DNA of 64,000 nucleotides, taken from Parascardovia denticolens DSM 10105 = JCM 12538. GTDB taxonomy: Bacteria; Actinomycetota; Actinomycetes; Actinomycetales; Bifidobacteriaceae. Shown one piece after another: positions 43,680 through 52,840 of the stretch. The notes under the pieces were generated by a model. The model saw nothing but the letters and a program-made list of their open reading frames with translations, made no database searches and was not told the origin of the DNA. A program made the translations under genes and the position numbers. The DNA lies in contig NZ_AP012333.1 in the NCBI RefSeq assembly GCF_001042675.1, positions 1,798,001 to 1,862,000 on the forward strand. The letters run 5' to 3'. Each line of letters starts with the position of its first letter. The first letter of the stretch is position 1.

Positions 43680-46172
43680 TTAGTCCTCGCGGGACTTGAG
43701 CTTCTCGTCCTCAGGCAGAGGACCTGTCAGCCAGACGCGCTCCAGGTAATCGGCGATGGAGCGGTCGGAGCTGAAGTAGCCGGAACGGGCCGTGTTGAGC
43801 AAGGCCTTGCGGAACCAGGTCTTCTCGTCCGCGTAGGTCTTCTCGATCTCGGCCTGGATGCCCACATAGGCCCTGAAATCAGCCAGGGTCATGAAGTAAT
43901 CCTTGTTCAGCCAGTCATTGACCAGGTTCTGATAGGTAGACTTGTCTCCGTTGGAGAAAGTGCCGTCAGCGACCATGTCGATGGCCTGCTTGAGGCGGGG
44001 GTCGGACTCGTAGTACTGGCGGCTCATGCCCTTGTCATAGCCCTTGGCGTACAGGTCCTCGACCTCATCCACAGTCATGCCGAAGAGGAAGAAGTTCTCA
44101 TGGCCCACCCGGTCGCGGATTTCCACGTTGGCCCCGTCCAAAGTACCCACTGTCAAGGCGCCGTTGAGGGCGAACTTCATGTTGCCGGTGCCGGAAGCCT
44201 CCTTGCCGGCCTGGGAGATCTGCTCATCCAGTTCGGTGGCGGGGATCAGGTTCTGGGCCAGCTCGATGTTGTAGTTCCATGGGAAAAGGACGTTGAGCTT
44301 GCCTTCCACCTCGGGGTCGTTGTTGATCACGCGGGAGACGTTGTTGATCAGCTGGATGGTCTCCTTGGCCAAAGCGTAGCCGGGGGCGGCCTTGGCGCCG
44401 AAGATGACCGTGCGGGGAGTGAAGTCCTCCAGCTTGGTCTGCCCAGACTTCAAGGAAGCGTAGCGAGAGATGACGGCCAGGATCTTCAAGGACTGGCGCT
44501 TGTACTCATGCAGACGCTTGATCATGGAGTCGAACATGGTGTTGGGGTTGACTTCGAAACCGTAGCGTTCCTTGGCGAAGGCGGCGAAGTCGCGCTTGTT
44601 GGCACGCTTGACTTCGGCGAAGCGATGAACGAACTCATCGTCATCGGCCAAAGGAACCAGACCTTCCAGCTTGGACAGGTCGGAAACCCAGGAGTCGGTG
44701 CCCAGGCCTTCGGTGATCAGGTCGGACAGACGAGGGTTGGCGATGCGGACGAAACGACGGGGAGTCACGCCATTGGTCACGTTGGTGAACTTGGCGGGGA
44801 AGAGGTCGTTGAAGTCGCGCAGGGTCACGTCCTTGAGCAGCTGGGAGTGGAGTTCGGCCACGCCGTTCACGTGGGAGCCGCCGGCGGTGGCTAGGTAAGC
44901 CATCCGGACCTGCTGGTTGTCGCCTTCGGTCACGATGCGCATGCGATCGATCTTGGCCTGGTCGTCGGTCAAAGAGGAGAGAAGCTTGACGAAGTTCTCG
45001 TTGATCTTCCTGATGATCTCCAGATGACGGGGCAGGAGCTTGCCTATCAGGTCCGCAGGCCACACTTCCAAGGCCTCGGGCAAGAGGGTATGGCAGGTGT
45101 AGTTGAAGGTACGGGTGGTGACGTCCCAGGCGGTGTCCCAATCATAGCCGTACTCATCCATGAGGATCCGCATGAGCTCGGGGATGCCGATCACGGGATG
45201 GGTGTCGTTGAGCTGGAAGGTGATCTTGGTGGGGAAGGTGGTCAGATCAGGCTTCTCCTGGCCGGGATAGAAGGTGCGGATGGCGTCGTGCAAAGAGGCG
45301 GACACGAAGAAGTACTGCTGCTGCAGGCGCAATTCCTTGCCTTGGGGGGTGGAGTCCTCCGGATAGAGGATCTTGGTGATGTCTTCGGCCTGGATCTGGT
45401 TGTGGACGGCGCCATAGTAGTCGCCGCGGTTGAAGGTGCGCAGGTCGATCTCGTGATAGGCCTTGGCGGTCCACAGACGCAGGGTGTTCACCCGGCCGGA
45501 TTCATAGCCGGGAACCAGGTAATCCACGGGGATGGCGCGGACGGACCAGTCGGGGACCCATACCCGCTTGCCATCCTTCTCTTGGACGGACCCGCCGAAG
45601 TTCACGCGCACGTCGCGGTTGTAATCGGTGTGCCCCCAAGGATTCTCGTTGGTCAGCCAATAATCGGCCCGCTCGTACTGGCGGCCCTGATCATCGAATT
45701 CCTGACGGAAGATGCCGTACTGGTACTGGATGCCATAACCGAAGGCGGGCACCCCCAAAGAAGCCAAAGAGTCCACGAAGCAGGCAGCGAGGCGGCCAAG
45801 ACCACCATTGCCCAGACCGGGTTCGGGTTCGGAGAAGACGACCTCGTTGGCGTCGAAGCCCAGCTCGGCCATGGCCTTGGAGAACTGCTCGCTCAGGCCG
45901 GCGTCGAGCAGGCTGTTGCGCAGCTGACGGCCCAGGAGGAATTCTGCGCTCAGATAGCCGACCGCCTTGGTGTTCCCCTTGACCATGTCGGCCCTGGTCT
46001 TGGCCCAGGCGGGTACCAGATGGTTGCGGGTCGCCTTGGCGGTGGCCACATAGACATCCTTGACGGTCGCCTCTTGCGGGGTCACGCCTTGCTCGGTGAG
46101 CAAATAATTACGGATTTCATCTGCAAAAGCCTCAGCGGTGATTGGGGCATGAGGCGCAGTCATTTGTGTCAT
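43680..46172 (-). CDS. glgP: Glycogen/starch/maltodextrin phosphorylase (GT35)
   Basis: Cytosolic PLP enzyme of 830 residues that releases glucose-1-phosphate from glycogen or maltodextrin. Family motifs: GYLSAEFLLGRQLRNS, GNGGLGRLAACFVDS and the PLP-site segment GTGNMKFALNGALTVGTLDG, with the Lys in EASGTGNMKF. The ATG at 46172 (MTQMTAPHA) was chosen because an AAGGAA element lies upstream; the frame is open nine codons further. Product enters glycolysis or sugar-nucleotide synthesis. No glycogen gene neighbours are present here. Confidence 0.96.
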   Translation of the reverse strand: MTQMTAPHAPITAEAFADEIRNYLLTEQGVTPQEATVKDVYVATAKATRNHLVPAWAKTRADMVKGNTKAVGYLSAEFLLGRQLRNSLLDAGLSEQFSKAMAELGFDANEVVFSEPEPGLGNGGLGRLAACFVDSLASLGVPAFGYGIQYQYGIFRQEFDDQGRQYERADYWLTNENPWGHTDYNRDVRVNFGGSVQEKDGKRVWVPDWSVRAIPVDYLVPGYESGRVNTLRLWTAKAYHEIDLRTFNRGDYYGAVHNQIQAEDITKILYPEDSTPQGKELRLQQQYFFVSASLHDAIRTFYPGQEKPDLTTFPTKITFQLNDTHPVIGIPELMRILMDEYGYDWDTAWDVTTRTFNYTCHTLLPEALEVWPADLIGKLLPRHLEIIRKINENFVKLLSSLTDDQAKIDRMRIVTEGDNQQVRMAYLATAGGSHVNGVAELHSQLLKDVTLRDFNDLFPAKFTNVTNGVTPRRFVRIANPRLSDLITEGLGTDSWVSDLSKLEGLVPLADDDEFVHRFAEVKRANKRDFAAFAKERYGFEVNPNTMFDSMIKRLHEYKRQSLKILAVISRYASLKSGQTKLEDFTPRTVIFGAKAAPGYALAKETIQLINNVSRVINNDPEVEGKLNVLFPWNYNIELAQNLIPATELDEQISQAGKEASGTGNMKFALNGALTVGTLDGANVEIRDRVGHENFFLFGMTVDEVEDLYAKGYDKGMSRQYYESDPRLKQAIDMVADGTFSNGDKSTYQNLVNDWLNKDYFMTLADFRAYVGIQAEIEKTYADEKTWFRKALLNTARSGYFSSDRSIADYLERVWLTGPLPEDEKLKSRED

Positions 46173-46563
46173 AACAATTTTTCCTTCTGTCGTTAACACA
46201 CTCCATTATGCCTGACCTTATCTACCTTGGGTCCTTATGGCAGTAGCTCGTCGCCTCTGTCTTCCCGGTCCCCCGCCTAGGGGCTGGCCCGGTGGGTAAG
46301 CAGGCTGGATGGAACCGGTCATTTACCATCTGCGGCTTCCACCCATCGTTTCCGCCCTGGCCCTGGGGCCCGGTCGGCTTTCTCGCGATTCCATCAGACC
46401 GTGCTTTTTCTCGGTATTCCCGTGATTTTCACGTTCTAAAACGCTCACTATATATTACATGCAGATAAGCACAAGGCAAGCCGGCCAAGTCGCATCCGTC
46501 GCAGCCCCTTCACCGTTTCCTCTTTATTTCCTCTTTATGCCCTCCCCGTGCCAGAATCAAGGC
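46173..46563. other. Gene-free divergent intergenic region
   Basis: About 390 bases between glgP and the SCP-like gene. It should contain both promoters; a short AT-rich TATATATT run near 46449-46456 is the only promoter-like element noticed. The GC-rich segment around 46268-46300 shows weak self-complementarity but no convincing structure. No gene is supported: frames opening upstream of 46564 lack ribosome sites. Confidence 0.45.
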
Positions 46564-47013
46564 ATGGCAGTAATCAGGAATTCCGACATCCTTCAAGGAG
46601 AGAAGGCTTTGATGGCTTGGGCTAGGGAAGCCAGGCATCAAGCCGGCTGGCAGGAAGGAGAAGAAAAACGATACCCGAAAAGTCTGGACGAGCGTCTGCT
46701 GATCGACCCGCCCCTGGCTCGTCGGGACTACGCCATGGCCGTGCGTTATTCCCTATATCTGATGGAAAAGCTCGTCCCCGGGCCGGGAGTCGAATTGCGC
46801 GTCGCCCCCTTCGGGGCGATCAAGATCCTGGAAGGGCCCAGAAGCGATCCCCACAATCTGACCCCTCCGGACGTCATTGAGGTGGATCCTCCCGTCTGGC
46901 TCCGCCTCGCCTGTGGAATCACCACCTGGCAGGAAGAGAAGGAAGCCGGACGCATCGGCGCCGTCGGCCCCCGAGACGACCTATCCCCCTACTTGCCCCT
47001 CCCTTTGGATTGA
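46564..47013 (+). CDS. Sterol carrier-like family protein (bacterial SCP orthologue)
   Basis: Protein of 149 residues. The C-terminal 100 residues fit the small actinobacterial SCP-like family: DYAMAVRYSLYLMEKLVPGPGV, then VRVxPFGA-like LRVAPFGAIKILEGP, PPDVIEVDPPVWLRLACG and the terminal GAVGPRDDLSPYLPLPL. The name implies lipid or hydrophobic ligand binding, but biochemical function is not established. The ATG at 46564 fits the domain; the 35 upstream residues of the open frame look non-coding. A terminator follows at 47106. Confidence 0.82.
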   Translation: MAVIRNSDILQGEKALMAWAREARHQAGWQEGEEKRYPKSLDERLLIDPPLARRDYAMAVRYSLYLMEKLVPGPGVELRVAPFGAIKILEGPRSDPHNLTPPDVIEVDPPVWLRLACGITTWQEEKEAGRIGAVGPRDDLSPYLPLPLD

Positions 47014-47105
47014 GCTCGGAAGCTCAGCTGGAAGCTCAAGTTCGGACGCGGCTTGGGTCTTGGGTTTGAGTTCGGCTGCGAACAGGAATCCGGCCAACAA
47101 TTAAG

Positions 47106-47131
47106 AACCCCGGTGGAGAAACACCGGGGTT
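47106..47131. terminator. Hairpin between convergent SCP-like and cysE genes
   Basis: AACCCCGGTG, a GAGAAA loop, then CACCGGGGTT: a 10-bp perfect stem. No long T-run follows in either direction, but its position between convergent stops favours a shared terminator. Confidence 0.7.
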
Positions 47132-47245
47132 GAGAGAGAAGAGAGAAGAAGGGTTCAGTTATCAGGCTTAAAACCTGGTCAGCAATACTGACATGTTCAA
47201 TACTACAGAAATGCCGGACAAAATCAAGCGGATTTTGTCGGCGTG

Positions 47246-48127
47246 TCACAATCTCGAGGAATTTTTCTGGCCGACCAGGACCTTTTGACCGGCCGGGACG
47301 GAATGCGTCACCCAGACATCGGCCCCGATCACGCAGTCATCCCCGATCACCGTGTCGCCCCCCAGAACGGTGGCATTGGCGTAGATAGTCACCCGAGAGC
47401 CCACATTCGGATGCCGTTTCCCCCCTTTGACGACGGCGCCGGCGGAATCCCGCTTGAAGGACCGGGCGCCGAGGGTCACCCCCTGGTAAAGCTTCACGTG
47501 GTCGCCCAAGCGGGCGGTCTGACCGATGACAATCCCCGTCCCGTGGTCGATGCAGAAGCTGGTACCGATCCGGGCGCCGGGGTTGATGTCAATCCCGGTC
47601 TTTTCGTGGGCGTATTCGCTCATGATCCTCGGCAGGAAGGGGACGTCCAGTTGGTAAAGGACATGGGCGATGCGATAGATGAAAGTCGCGTAAAACCCCG
47701 GATAACAGATGACGATCTCCTGCAGGGAGGGGGCGGAGGGGTCGCCTTCGTAGATGGCCTGGATGTCCGTGAGGACCTCGGCCTTGATCCGGGGCAGCTG
47801 TTCGAGAAAGACCCGGCTTTTCTCCCTGCAGGACGAGCAATCCCTCTTCTGAAGCTGGAGGGCCAAGCGAATCTGGTTCTCCAGACGGTGAGAGAGCTCT
47901 TGCAAAGAACGGGCCTGATCCCAATCCTTGAACCGGTAGAAGCGGGGAAGGAGGACGGTCTGCACCAGCTTGAGCAGGACGACCGTGCTTTTCCGGTCCG
48001 GAACGGGGATGGGGGTGTCCAAGGCGGACGCATCGATGGCGTTGATCCGATCCAGCAGCCGGCCAAGATCCTCGTCTTGGCTGACCTTCTCGGTATCATT
48101 GACGGTTCCGTTCGCGCATGTCAACAT
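47246..48127 (-). CDS. cysE: Serine O-acetyltransferase
   Basis: Enzyme of 293 residues making O-acetylserine from serine and acetyl-CoA. The C-terminal left-handed beta-helix shows hexapeptide repeats (IDINPGARIGTSFCIDHGTG, IVIGQTARLGDHVKLYQGVT) with the catalytic His in DHGTG. The N-terminal helical half (about 1-165) is longer than in E. coli CysE and has a CxxC pair (DCSSCREK), like the EpsC/SAT group. It follows cysK on the same strand after 140 bases; product is the CysK substrate. Confidence 0.94.
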   Translation of the reverse strand: MLTCANGTVNDTEKVSQDEDLGRLLDRINAIDASALDTPIPVPDRKSTVVLLKLVQTVLLPRFYRFKDWDQARSLQELSHRLENQIRLALQLQKRDCSSCREKSRVFLEQLPRIKAEVLTDIQAIYEGDPSAPSLQEIVICYPGFYATFIYRIAHVLYQLDVPFLPRIMSEYAHEKTGIDINPGARIGTSFCIDHGTGIVIGQTARLGDHVKLYQGVTLGARSFKRDSAGAVVKGGKRHPNVGSRVTIYANATVLGGDTVIGDDCVIGADVWVTHSVPAGQKVLVGQKNSSRL

Positions 48128-48266
48128 AAATCACCCCACAGTCCCCGATCAGGACTTCACACCTGTTTCATCTTACCGGCTTAACCCATTTTGGCGCCCA
48201 TAATCACGCCGAATTCAGCGCCTAATAACCCAATAAGACTGACCCGGCTTAAAACCCGAGCCCCCG

Positions 48267-49196
48267 TCAGCCGGCGAAAAGGGCAGTGGACAGATACCGG
48301 TCGCCGGAATCAGGCAGGACCACGACGATCTTCTTGCCTTCATTCGCCGGACCCGCGGCCAGGTCCAGAGCCACCTTCAGGGCCGCCCCGGAAGAGATGC
48401 CAGCCAGGATTCCTTCCTTTCGGCCCAGCTCGGCCCCGGTGGCGAAGGCATCTTCGTTGGTCACGCGGACCACCTGGTCATAGACGGAGGTATCGAGAGC
48501 CTCCGGGACAAAGCCGGTCCCAATGCCTTGGATTTTATGGGCTCCAGGCTTGTCCCCGGAAAGGACGGCGGAAGCGTCGGGCTCCACGGCGACCACGCGC
48601 ACCTGCGGGTTTTGCTCCTTCAGATAACGACCTGCCCCGGAGATGGTCCCGCCGGTGCCCACACCGGCCACCAAGATATCGACCTGGCCGTCGGTATCGC
48701 TCCAGATCTCAGGGCCAGTGGTCTTGTAATGGGCCTGGGGGTTCGCCTGATTGGCGAACTGATTCGGCATGAAGGAGCCGTCAATCTCGTCCAGCATCTC
48801 GGCGGCCTTCTTGATGGATCCGGAAATGCCTTGGGCCCCGGGGGTGAGAACGAGCTCGGCCCCATAGGCCTTCATGAGGCGCTGGCGTTCCACGGACATG
48901 GTGTCCGGCATGACGATGATCACCCGGTAGCCTTTGGCGGTGCCGATGGCGGACAAAGCGATGCCGGTGTTGCCGGAAGTGGGCTCTATGATGGTGGAGC
49001 CTGGCTTGAGCTTGCCTTCGCGCTCGGCGGCCTCGACCATGAAGAGGGCCGCCCGGTCCTTAGTGGACCCGGTCAGGTTGAAGGCTTCCACTTTGGCGTA
49101 GACGGAGGCCTTCAGCCCCTTATCCTTTTCCAAATGGGTCAATTCCAAAAGGGGGGTGTTGCCAATGAGTTGGGTGATGGATGTGTTGATTTTCAT
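48267..49196 (-). CDS. cysK: Cysteine synthase A (O-acetylserine sulfhydrylase)
   Basis: PLP enzyme of 309 residues producing cysteine from O-acetylserine and sulfide. The PLP Lys is in NLTGSTKDRAALFM (the usual motif is NPGGSVKDR, so two residues before it differ), the substrate loop is EPTSGNTGIALS and the phosphate-binding loop GVGTGGTISGAGRYL. The variant start of the active-site helix (TGSTKDR) is also seen in other firmicute/actinobacterial enzymes as far as I recall. Functional pair with cysE downstream. Confidence 0.95.
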   Translation of the reverse strand: MKINTSITQLIGNTPLLELTHLEKDKGLKASVYAKVEAFNLTGSTKDRAALFMVEAAEREGKLKPGSTIIEPTSGNTGIALSAIGTAKGYRVIIVMPDTMSVERQRLMKAYGAELVLTPGAQGISGSIKKAAEMLDEIDGSFMPNQFANQANPQAHYKTTGPEIWSDTDGQVDILVAGVGTGGTISGAGRYLKEQNPQVRVVAVEPDASAVLSGDKPGAHKIQGIGTGFVPEALDTSVYDQVVRVTNEDAFATGAELGRKEGILAGISSGAALKVALDLAAGPANEGKKIVVVLPDSGDRYLSTALFAG

Positions 49197-49534
49197 GGTG
49201 CTCCCTCAGATCGTGAAAATTCGTTAACGATTGATGTCGATCATTGATGCCGGTTTTATCAGCACGAGGACCAACTCAGGCCGAGGGGGAAACCATACCG
49301 ATCCTATCCTGAGTATCTCTACAGGCATAAAACCCGATCCGCCTATCAGGAGGAAGCGAAGACCGGGTTGGGGGGGTTGGGAAGACATCCATAGATATTC
49401 ATGGACGTTCATAAGGCAAACCGCAGGCGTTTCTGCCCCTTTCAGTAGAATGAGAGCTTGACAAGCCTGTCTGGACCCGCCTGAATCGGCGGGGATGGCG
49501 GAAGGCAGACGGATACCGAACAACGGGGGCAAGA
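49197..49534. other. Gene-free divergent intergenic region
   Basis: Between cysK and the first acyltransferase gene. A TTGACA hexamer at about 49457-49462 with a weak CTGAAT 17 bases later could be the plus-strand promoter. A weak interrupted stem (AACCCG...CGGGTT, around 49327-49368) was examined and not judged an RNA gene. No open frame in this region looks coding. Confidence 0.4.
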
Positions 49535-50569
49535 ATGATCATTGGCGGAGACAAACACGAGGTGGTCATGAACATTCGTCATGCCATCGAGAACAAGACG
49601 CCTTACAAGTCGGTGGAGACCGAAGACCCCGTCATCGACAGGGCAGTCGTCCGCAAAATGGCCGATGACCAGATCCAGTTCATGCGCACCCGCCGCTTCC
49701 ATTTCATGAATCATGCCGTCCGCGGGGTCATGAGCCTGATTGAGCTGATTTTCAGCCATTCCACCACCATCGAAGGCCTGGATAAGATCAAAGGCATGGG
49801 GGGCGGGGTTCTGGTGGCCCCGAATCACTTCAATCCGTTGGAGAACCTGGCCGTCCGCAAGACCCTGAAGAAGGCCGGATGGAAGCGCCCCTTCGTGGTC
49901 AGCCAGGCCCTCAATCTGGGCATGACCGGTTGGGTAGGCATGATTTTCAAGTATTTCGACACCATCCCCATCATCAAGGACCACGAATTCCTCTCCACCA
50001 CCTTCCCTGACGCCCTCAACCGGGTCTTCCAGGGCGGGGACGCGGTCATCATCTACCCGGAAGAACAGATGTGGTTCAACTACAGGCGGCCACGCCCCGG
50101 GCGTCACGGGGTCTATGATTACGCCGCCGCTTTGGGTGTCCCCATCATCTCCCTCTACACCGAGGCGATCGATACCGGCAAACCGGAACGGAGCACCAAG
50201 GAGTTCGACAAGACACATTACGTGGTCCATGTGCTCGATACCCTCTACCCCGACATGTCCCTTCCCCAGGCGGAACGGAGCAAGGCCTTGCGCGAGGCCG
50301 ATGACGCCCAGAAGAAAGCCTTCTTCGAAGAGCATTTCCACATGCCCATCGACGCCCCCTTCGAAGTGGCGGACATCGTCGGCTGGCATCCTGAGCGGCG
50401 GGAAGACCAGGAAGAACGCAAATCCGGCTCTCCAGCCGATGCCTCCCCTGTCGACGGAAGTGAGACCGGCGCCTCCTCTGCCAACAGGGTCGAAGCCAAC
50501 GGAAGTGAGACCGATGGACCCCAGGCTGAGAAAGCCCCAGCTGAGGAAGCCCCCAAGGATGCCGAATAA
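49535..50569 (+). CDS. PlsC-like 1-acylglycerol-3-phosphate acyltransferase family protein
   Basis: Protein of 344 residues with a PlsC domain (about 80-250). The acyltransferase box is APNHFNPLENLAV, a variation of NHxxxxD with Glu replacing Asp; the second box is IYPEEQMWFNYRRPRP. A Ser/Glu-rich tail of about 60 residues ends the protein. It may transfer an acyl chain from acyl-ACP/CoA to a glycerol phosphate or related acceptor. The next acyltransferase gene overlaps its end by 11 bases. The Glu substitution makes catalysis uncertain. Confidence 0.82.
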   Translation: MIIGGDKHEVVMNIRHAIENKTPYKSVETEDPVIDRAVVRKMADDQIQFMRTRRFHFMNHAVRGVMSLIELIFSHSTTIEGLDKIKGMGGGVLVAPNHFNPLENLAVRKTLKKAGWKRPFVVSQALNLGMTGWVGMIFKYFDTIPIIKDHEFLSTTFPDALNRVFQGGDAVIIYPEEQMWFNYRRPRPGRHGVYDYAAALGVPIISLYTEAIDTGKPERSTKEFDKTHYVVHVLDTLYPDMSLPQAERSKALREADDAQKKAFFEEHFHMPIDAPFEVADIVGWHPERREDQEERKSGSPADASPVDGSETGASSANRVEANGSETDGPQAEKAPAEEAPKDAE

Positions 50570-51416
50570 GACCTTCACCTATCAGTCGGCGGCGGACGAC
50601 CTGGTCGAGTCACCCAATCAAGACTACCGGATCAATGAGAACCACGTCTGGTTCAGGCATGGTCCGGTCTTCCGCTTCTTCTTTTCAATCGCTTACACCA
50701 TCCTTTTCCTGATTTCCTGGTTCTACGTCCGTTTCCGGCTGCGGGCGCGGATCATCGGCGAAGAAAAGCTCAAGCCTTACCGGGGCAAAAGCTTCTTCAT
50801 CTATGGCAACCATACCCTGACTTTCGGGGATGTGGCCCTGACCATCGTCATCAATTATCCCCGGCCGGTGTCGGCCATGATGAGCCAGGCGAATTTCGGC
50901 ATCCCCGTGGTCGGGAAAGTGCTGGAATGGGCCAACATGCTGCCCGTCCCCCACACCCCGGCCGAACATGAAGGCTTCCACCGCGAAATGGACGCCTTGG
51001 CCAAGCAGGGAACGGCCATCGCCATCTATCCTGAGGCCCATGTCTGGCCGTATTACACCAAGATCCGTCCCTTCAGCGACCGGTCTTTCTCCTACCCGGC
51101 CCGGTACGGGCTCCCCGTCTTCTCCTCCACGGTCACCTACCAGAAGCCACGCTTGGGACGTTTCCCCCGCGTGACCGTCTACATCGACGGCCCCTTCCTC
51201 CCCCAAGGGCTGGCTGACCCCGCTATGACGGAGGGTCTCTCTGGGGAAAACGCAGGGAAGGAAGGAAACGAAGGCGGCAAGCGGAAGCAGGATGCGGAGG
51301 CGATGGCCAAGAGGAAGAGCGCCGAGGCCGCTTCTCTTCGAAATCAGGTGGCATCGGCTATGATGGACAGAGTTCAGCTGTCCACTTATGAATACGTGCG
51401 CTACAGAAAGGCATAA
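50559..51416 (+). CDS. Second PlsC-like acyltransferase, overlapping the first
   Basis: Protein of 285 residues with one or two N-terminal helices (FRFFFSIAYTILFLISWFYV) and a PlsC domain. The first box reads GNHTLTFGDVAL, so the His-Asp spacing is one longer than the usual HxxxxD; the later box is IYPEAHVWPYYTKIRPFSDRS. Starts at ATG 50559 inside the end of the previous gene; the longer open frame is antisense/shadow. A Lys/Glu-rich insert near 225-255 is low-complexity. Substrate unknown; pairing of two PlsC-like proteins suggests two consecutive or alternative acylations. Confidence 0.8.
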   Translation: MPNKTFTYQSAADDLVESPNQDYRINENHVWFRHGPVFRFFFSIAYTILFLISWFYVRFRLRARIIGEEKLKPYRGKSFFIYGNHTLTFGDVALTIVINYPRPVSAMMSQANFGIPVVGKVLEWANMLPVPHTPAEHEGFHREMDALAKQGTAIAIYPEAHVWPYYTKIRPFSDRSFSYPARYGLPVFSSTVTYQKPRLGRFPRVTVYIDGPFLPQGLADPAMTEGLSGENAGKEGNEGGKRKQDAEAMAKRKSAEAASLRNQVASAMMDRVQLSTYEYVRYRKA

Positions 51417-51419
51417 TCT

Positions 51420-52553
51420 ATGGATCTTCTTTACTGCGGCGACGAACATATGCGCGACGGCCTCCTCATCTCCCTTCTTTCCTTACTGGAGCACACCACC
51501 GTTCCGCTGAACGTCCACGTGCTCACCGCCACCATCGACGTTGATGGCGAGCAGTGGAGCCCCTTAAAGCAGGAGGACATCGACTACCTGGACCGCCTGG
51601 TCCGACAATCGCCTTACTCGGGCGGCGTCGAGCTGATCGACGTGACCGAACAGTTCAAGGCACAGCCGCCGACGGCGAATCTGAAAACCCGCTTCTCCCC
51701 TTATTGCATGCTTCGTCTTTACGCGGATCTGGTGGACCTGCCGGACCGAATCCTTTACTTGGACACGGACGTGGTCTGCAAGAGCGATCCCAGCGAATTG
51801 TGGCAGGCGGATATGCATAATCGCCAGATCGCCGGCGTCCCCGACCACTTCGGTTTCATCCTCCCCACCGCCAATTGGTTCACCAAACCCTTCTGCTACC
51901 TGAACTCCGGGGTCTTGCTCCTCAACATGCCCTACATCCGTGAGACGGGTCTGTTCGCCAAGTGCCGCGACCTCTGCTCCCGCAAACGGATGTTCCTGTG
52001 CGACCAGACCGCCATCAACCGCCTGGCCCGTAAGCGAAGGGTCCTCCCCCGCCGTTTCAACGAGCAAATCAAAACAAGGCCCGATACGATCCTGCGGCAT
52101 TTCACCACGACCTTGCACATGACCAAGCCCCATACGATCACTGTCAAGCCTTGGGATGTGCCCCGCATGCATAGCGTCTTGGATGAGCACGCCTACGATA
52201 CGCTTCTTCAGCAGTACCAGTACCATATCGCCCGGATGGACGATGGCTTGGACGATGATTCAGGCGACAATTTCAGCAAGAACCTGGACGGCAACCCAGG
52301 CGACGATCTGGGCGACAATCCAAACAACGGCCTGGACCTGCAGGGTCAAACGGGTTTGGCACTCCTTCAAGAGGAGGGGCCGAAAGAACCAGAGGGAACA
52401 GAGCCAGAGGTTCTGGAATCAGCGGCGCTGGAGGGAGAGGAAGAACCGAGGGAATCTGAATCTGAAGTTTTGGCGGAGGAGCCGAAGACCGAACCGCTCA
52501 CCGAACCAATACCAGAGTCGATGTCGGAGCCTGCCGCGGAACCGATTCGGTAA
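51420..52553 (+). CDS. Glycosyltransferase family 8 protein with acidic C-terminal tail
   Basis: Retaining glycosyltransferase-like protein of 377 residues. The GT8 domain (about 1-245) has the opening LLYCGDEHMRDGLLISLLSL, the metal-binding DxD in ILYLDTDVV, FCYLNSGVLLLNMP and FLCDQTAINR. The last 120 residues are hydrophilic, first Asp/Asn-rich repeats then Glu/Pro-rich, and probably disordered. It follows the second acyltransferase by three bases and is the third gene of that operon, so the acceptor may be a lipid. Start has AAAGG upstream. Confidence 0.88.
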   Translation: MDLLYCGDEHMRDGLLISLLSLLEHTTVPLNVHVLTATIDVDGEQWSPLKQEDIDYLDRLVRQSPYSGGVELIDVTEQFKAQPPTANLKTRFSPYCMLRLYADLVDLPDRILYLDTDVVCKSDPSELWQADMHNRQIAGVPDHFGFILPTANWFTKPFCYLNSGVLLLNMPYIRETGLFAKCRDLCSRKRMFLCDQTAINRLARKRRVLPRRFNEQIKTRPDTILRHFTTTLHMTKPHTITVKPWDVPRMHSVLDEHAYDTLLQQYQYHIARMDDGLDDDSGDNFSKNLDGNPGDDLGDNPNNGLDLQGQTGLALLQEEGPKEPEGTEPEVLESAALEGEEEPRESESEVLAEEPKTEPLTEPIPESMSEPAAEPIR

Positions 52554-52603
52554 TCATAACCACCCCAGAACCTGTCCGAGCCCAAGAAAAGGAAGGCCGA
52601 CCG

Positions 52604-52840
52604 TCATCGGTTAGTTCCTTTCCTTTTCCCCACTTTCTTCAACAACCACTTGTCCCGCCTGATTTCCACGACGCTCAGGGTGAGGGCGGCGGCCGCCAAG
52701 GCGGCGATCAAGAGGGAATCCACCAAAGGCATATCGACGACGATCCGGAAAAGGACGGAAAGCAAGGCATACACGGCCAAGGCCAAAATCACCTTCTCCC
52801 ACTTCCCGGATAAGAATTCTCTATGATTTTTATCCTTCAA
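52604..52840 (-). CDS. Small two-helix membrane protein with TTG start
   Basis: Protein of 78 residues: basic/hydrophilic N-terminus, two hydrophobic helices (about 17-37, ILALAVYALLSVLFRIVV, and 39-58, DSLLIAALAAAALTLSV), and a Lys/Arg-rich tail. The initiator is TTG with an excellent AAGGAGG upstream, which is the main argument for a real gene. Converges with the GT8 gene. Function unknown. Confidence 0.65.
   Translation of the reverse strand: MKDKNHREFLSGKWEKVILALAVYALLSVLFRIVVDMPLVDSLLIAALAAAALTLSVVEIRRDKWLLKKVGKRKGTNR

Noticed and set aside
49320-49380. Possible small structured RNA (SRP-like GGAAGC loop and AACCCG/CGGGTT stem)
   Set aside because: The stem is short and interrupted, the surrounding sequence does not extend it, and the typical SRP tetraloop context is incomplete.
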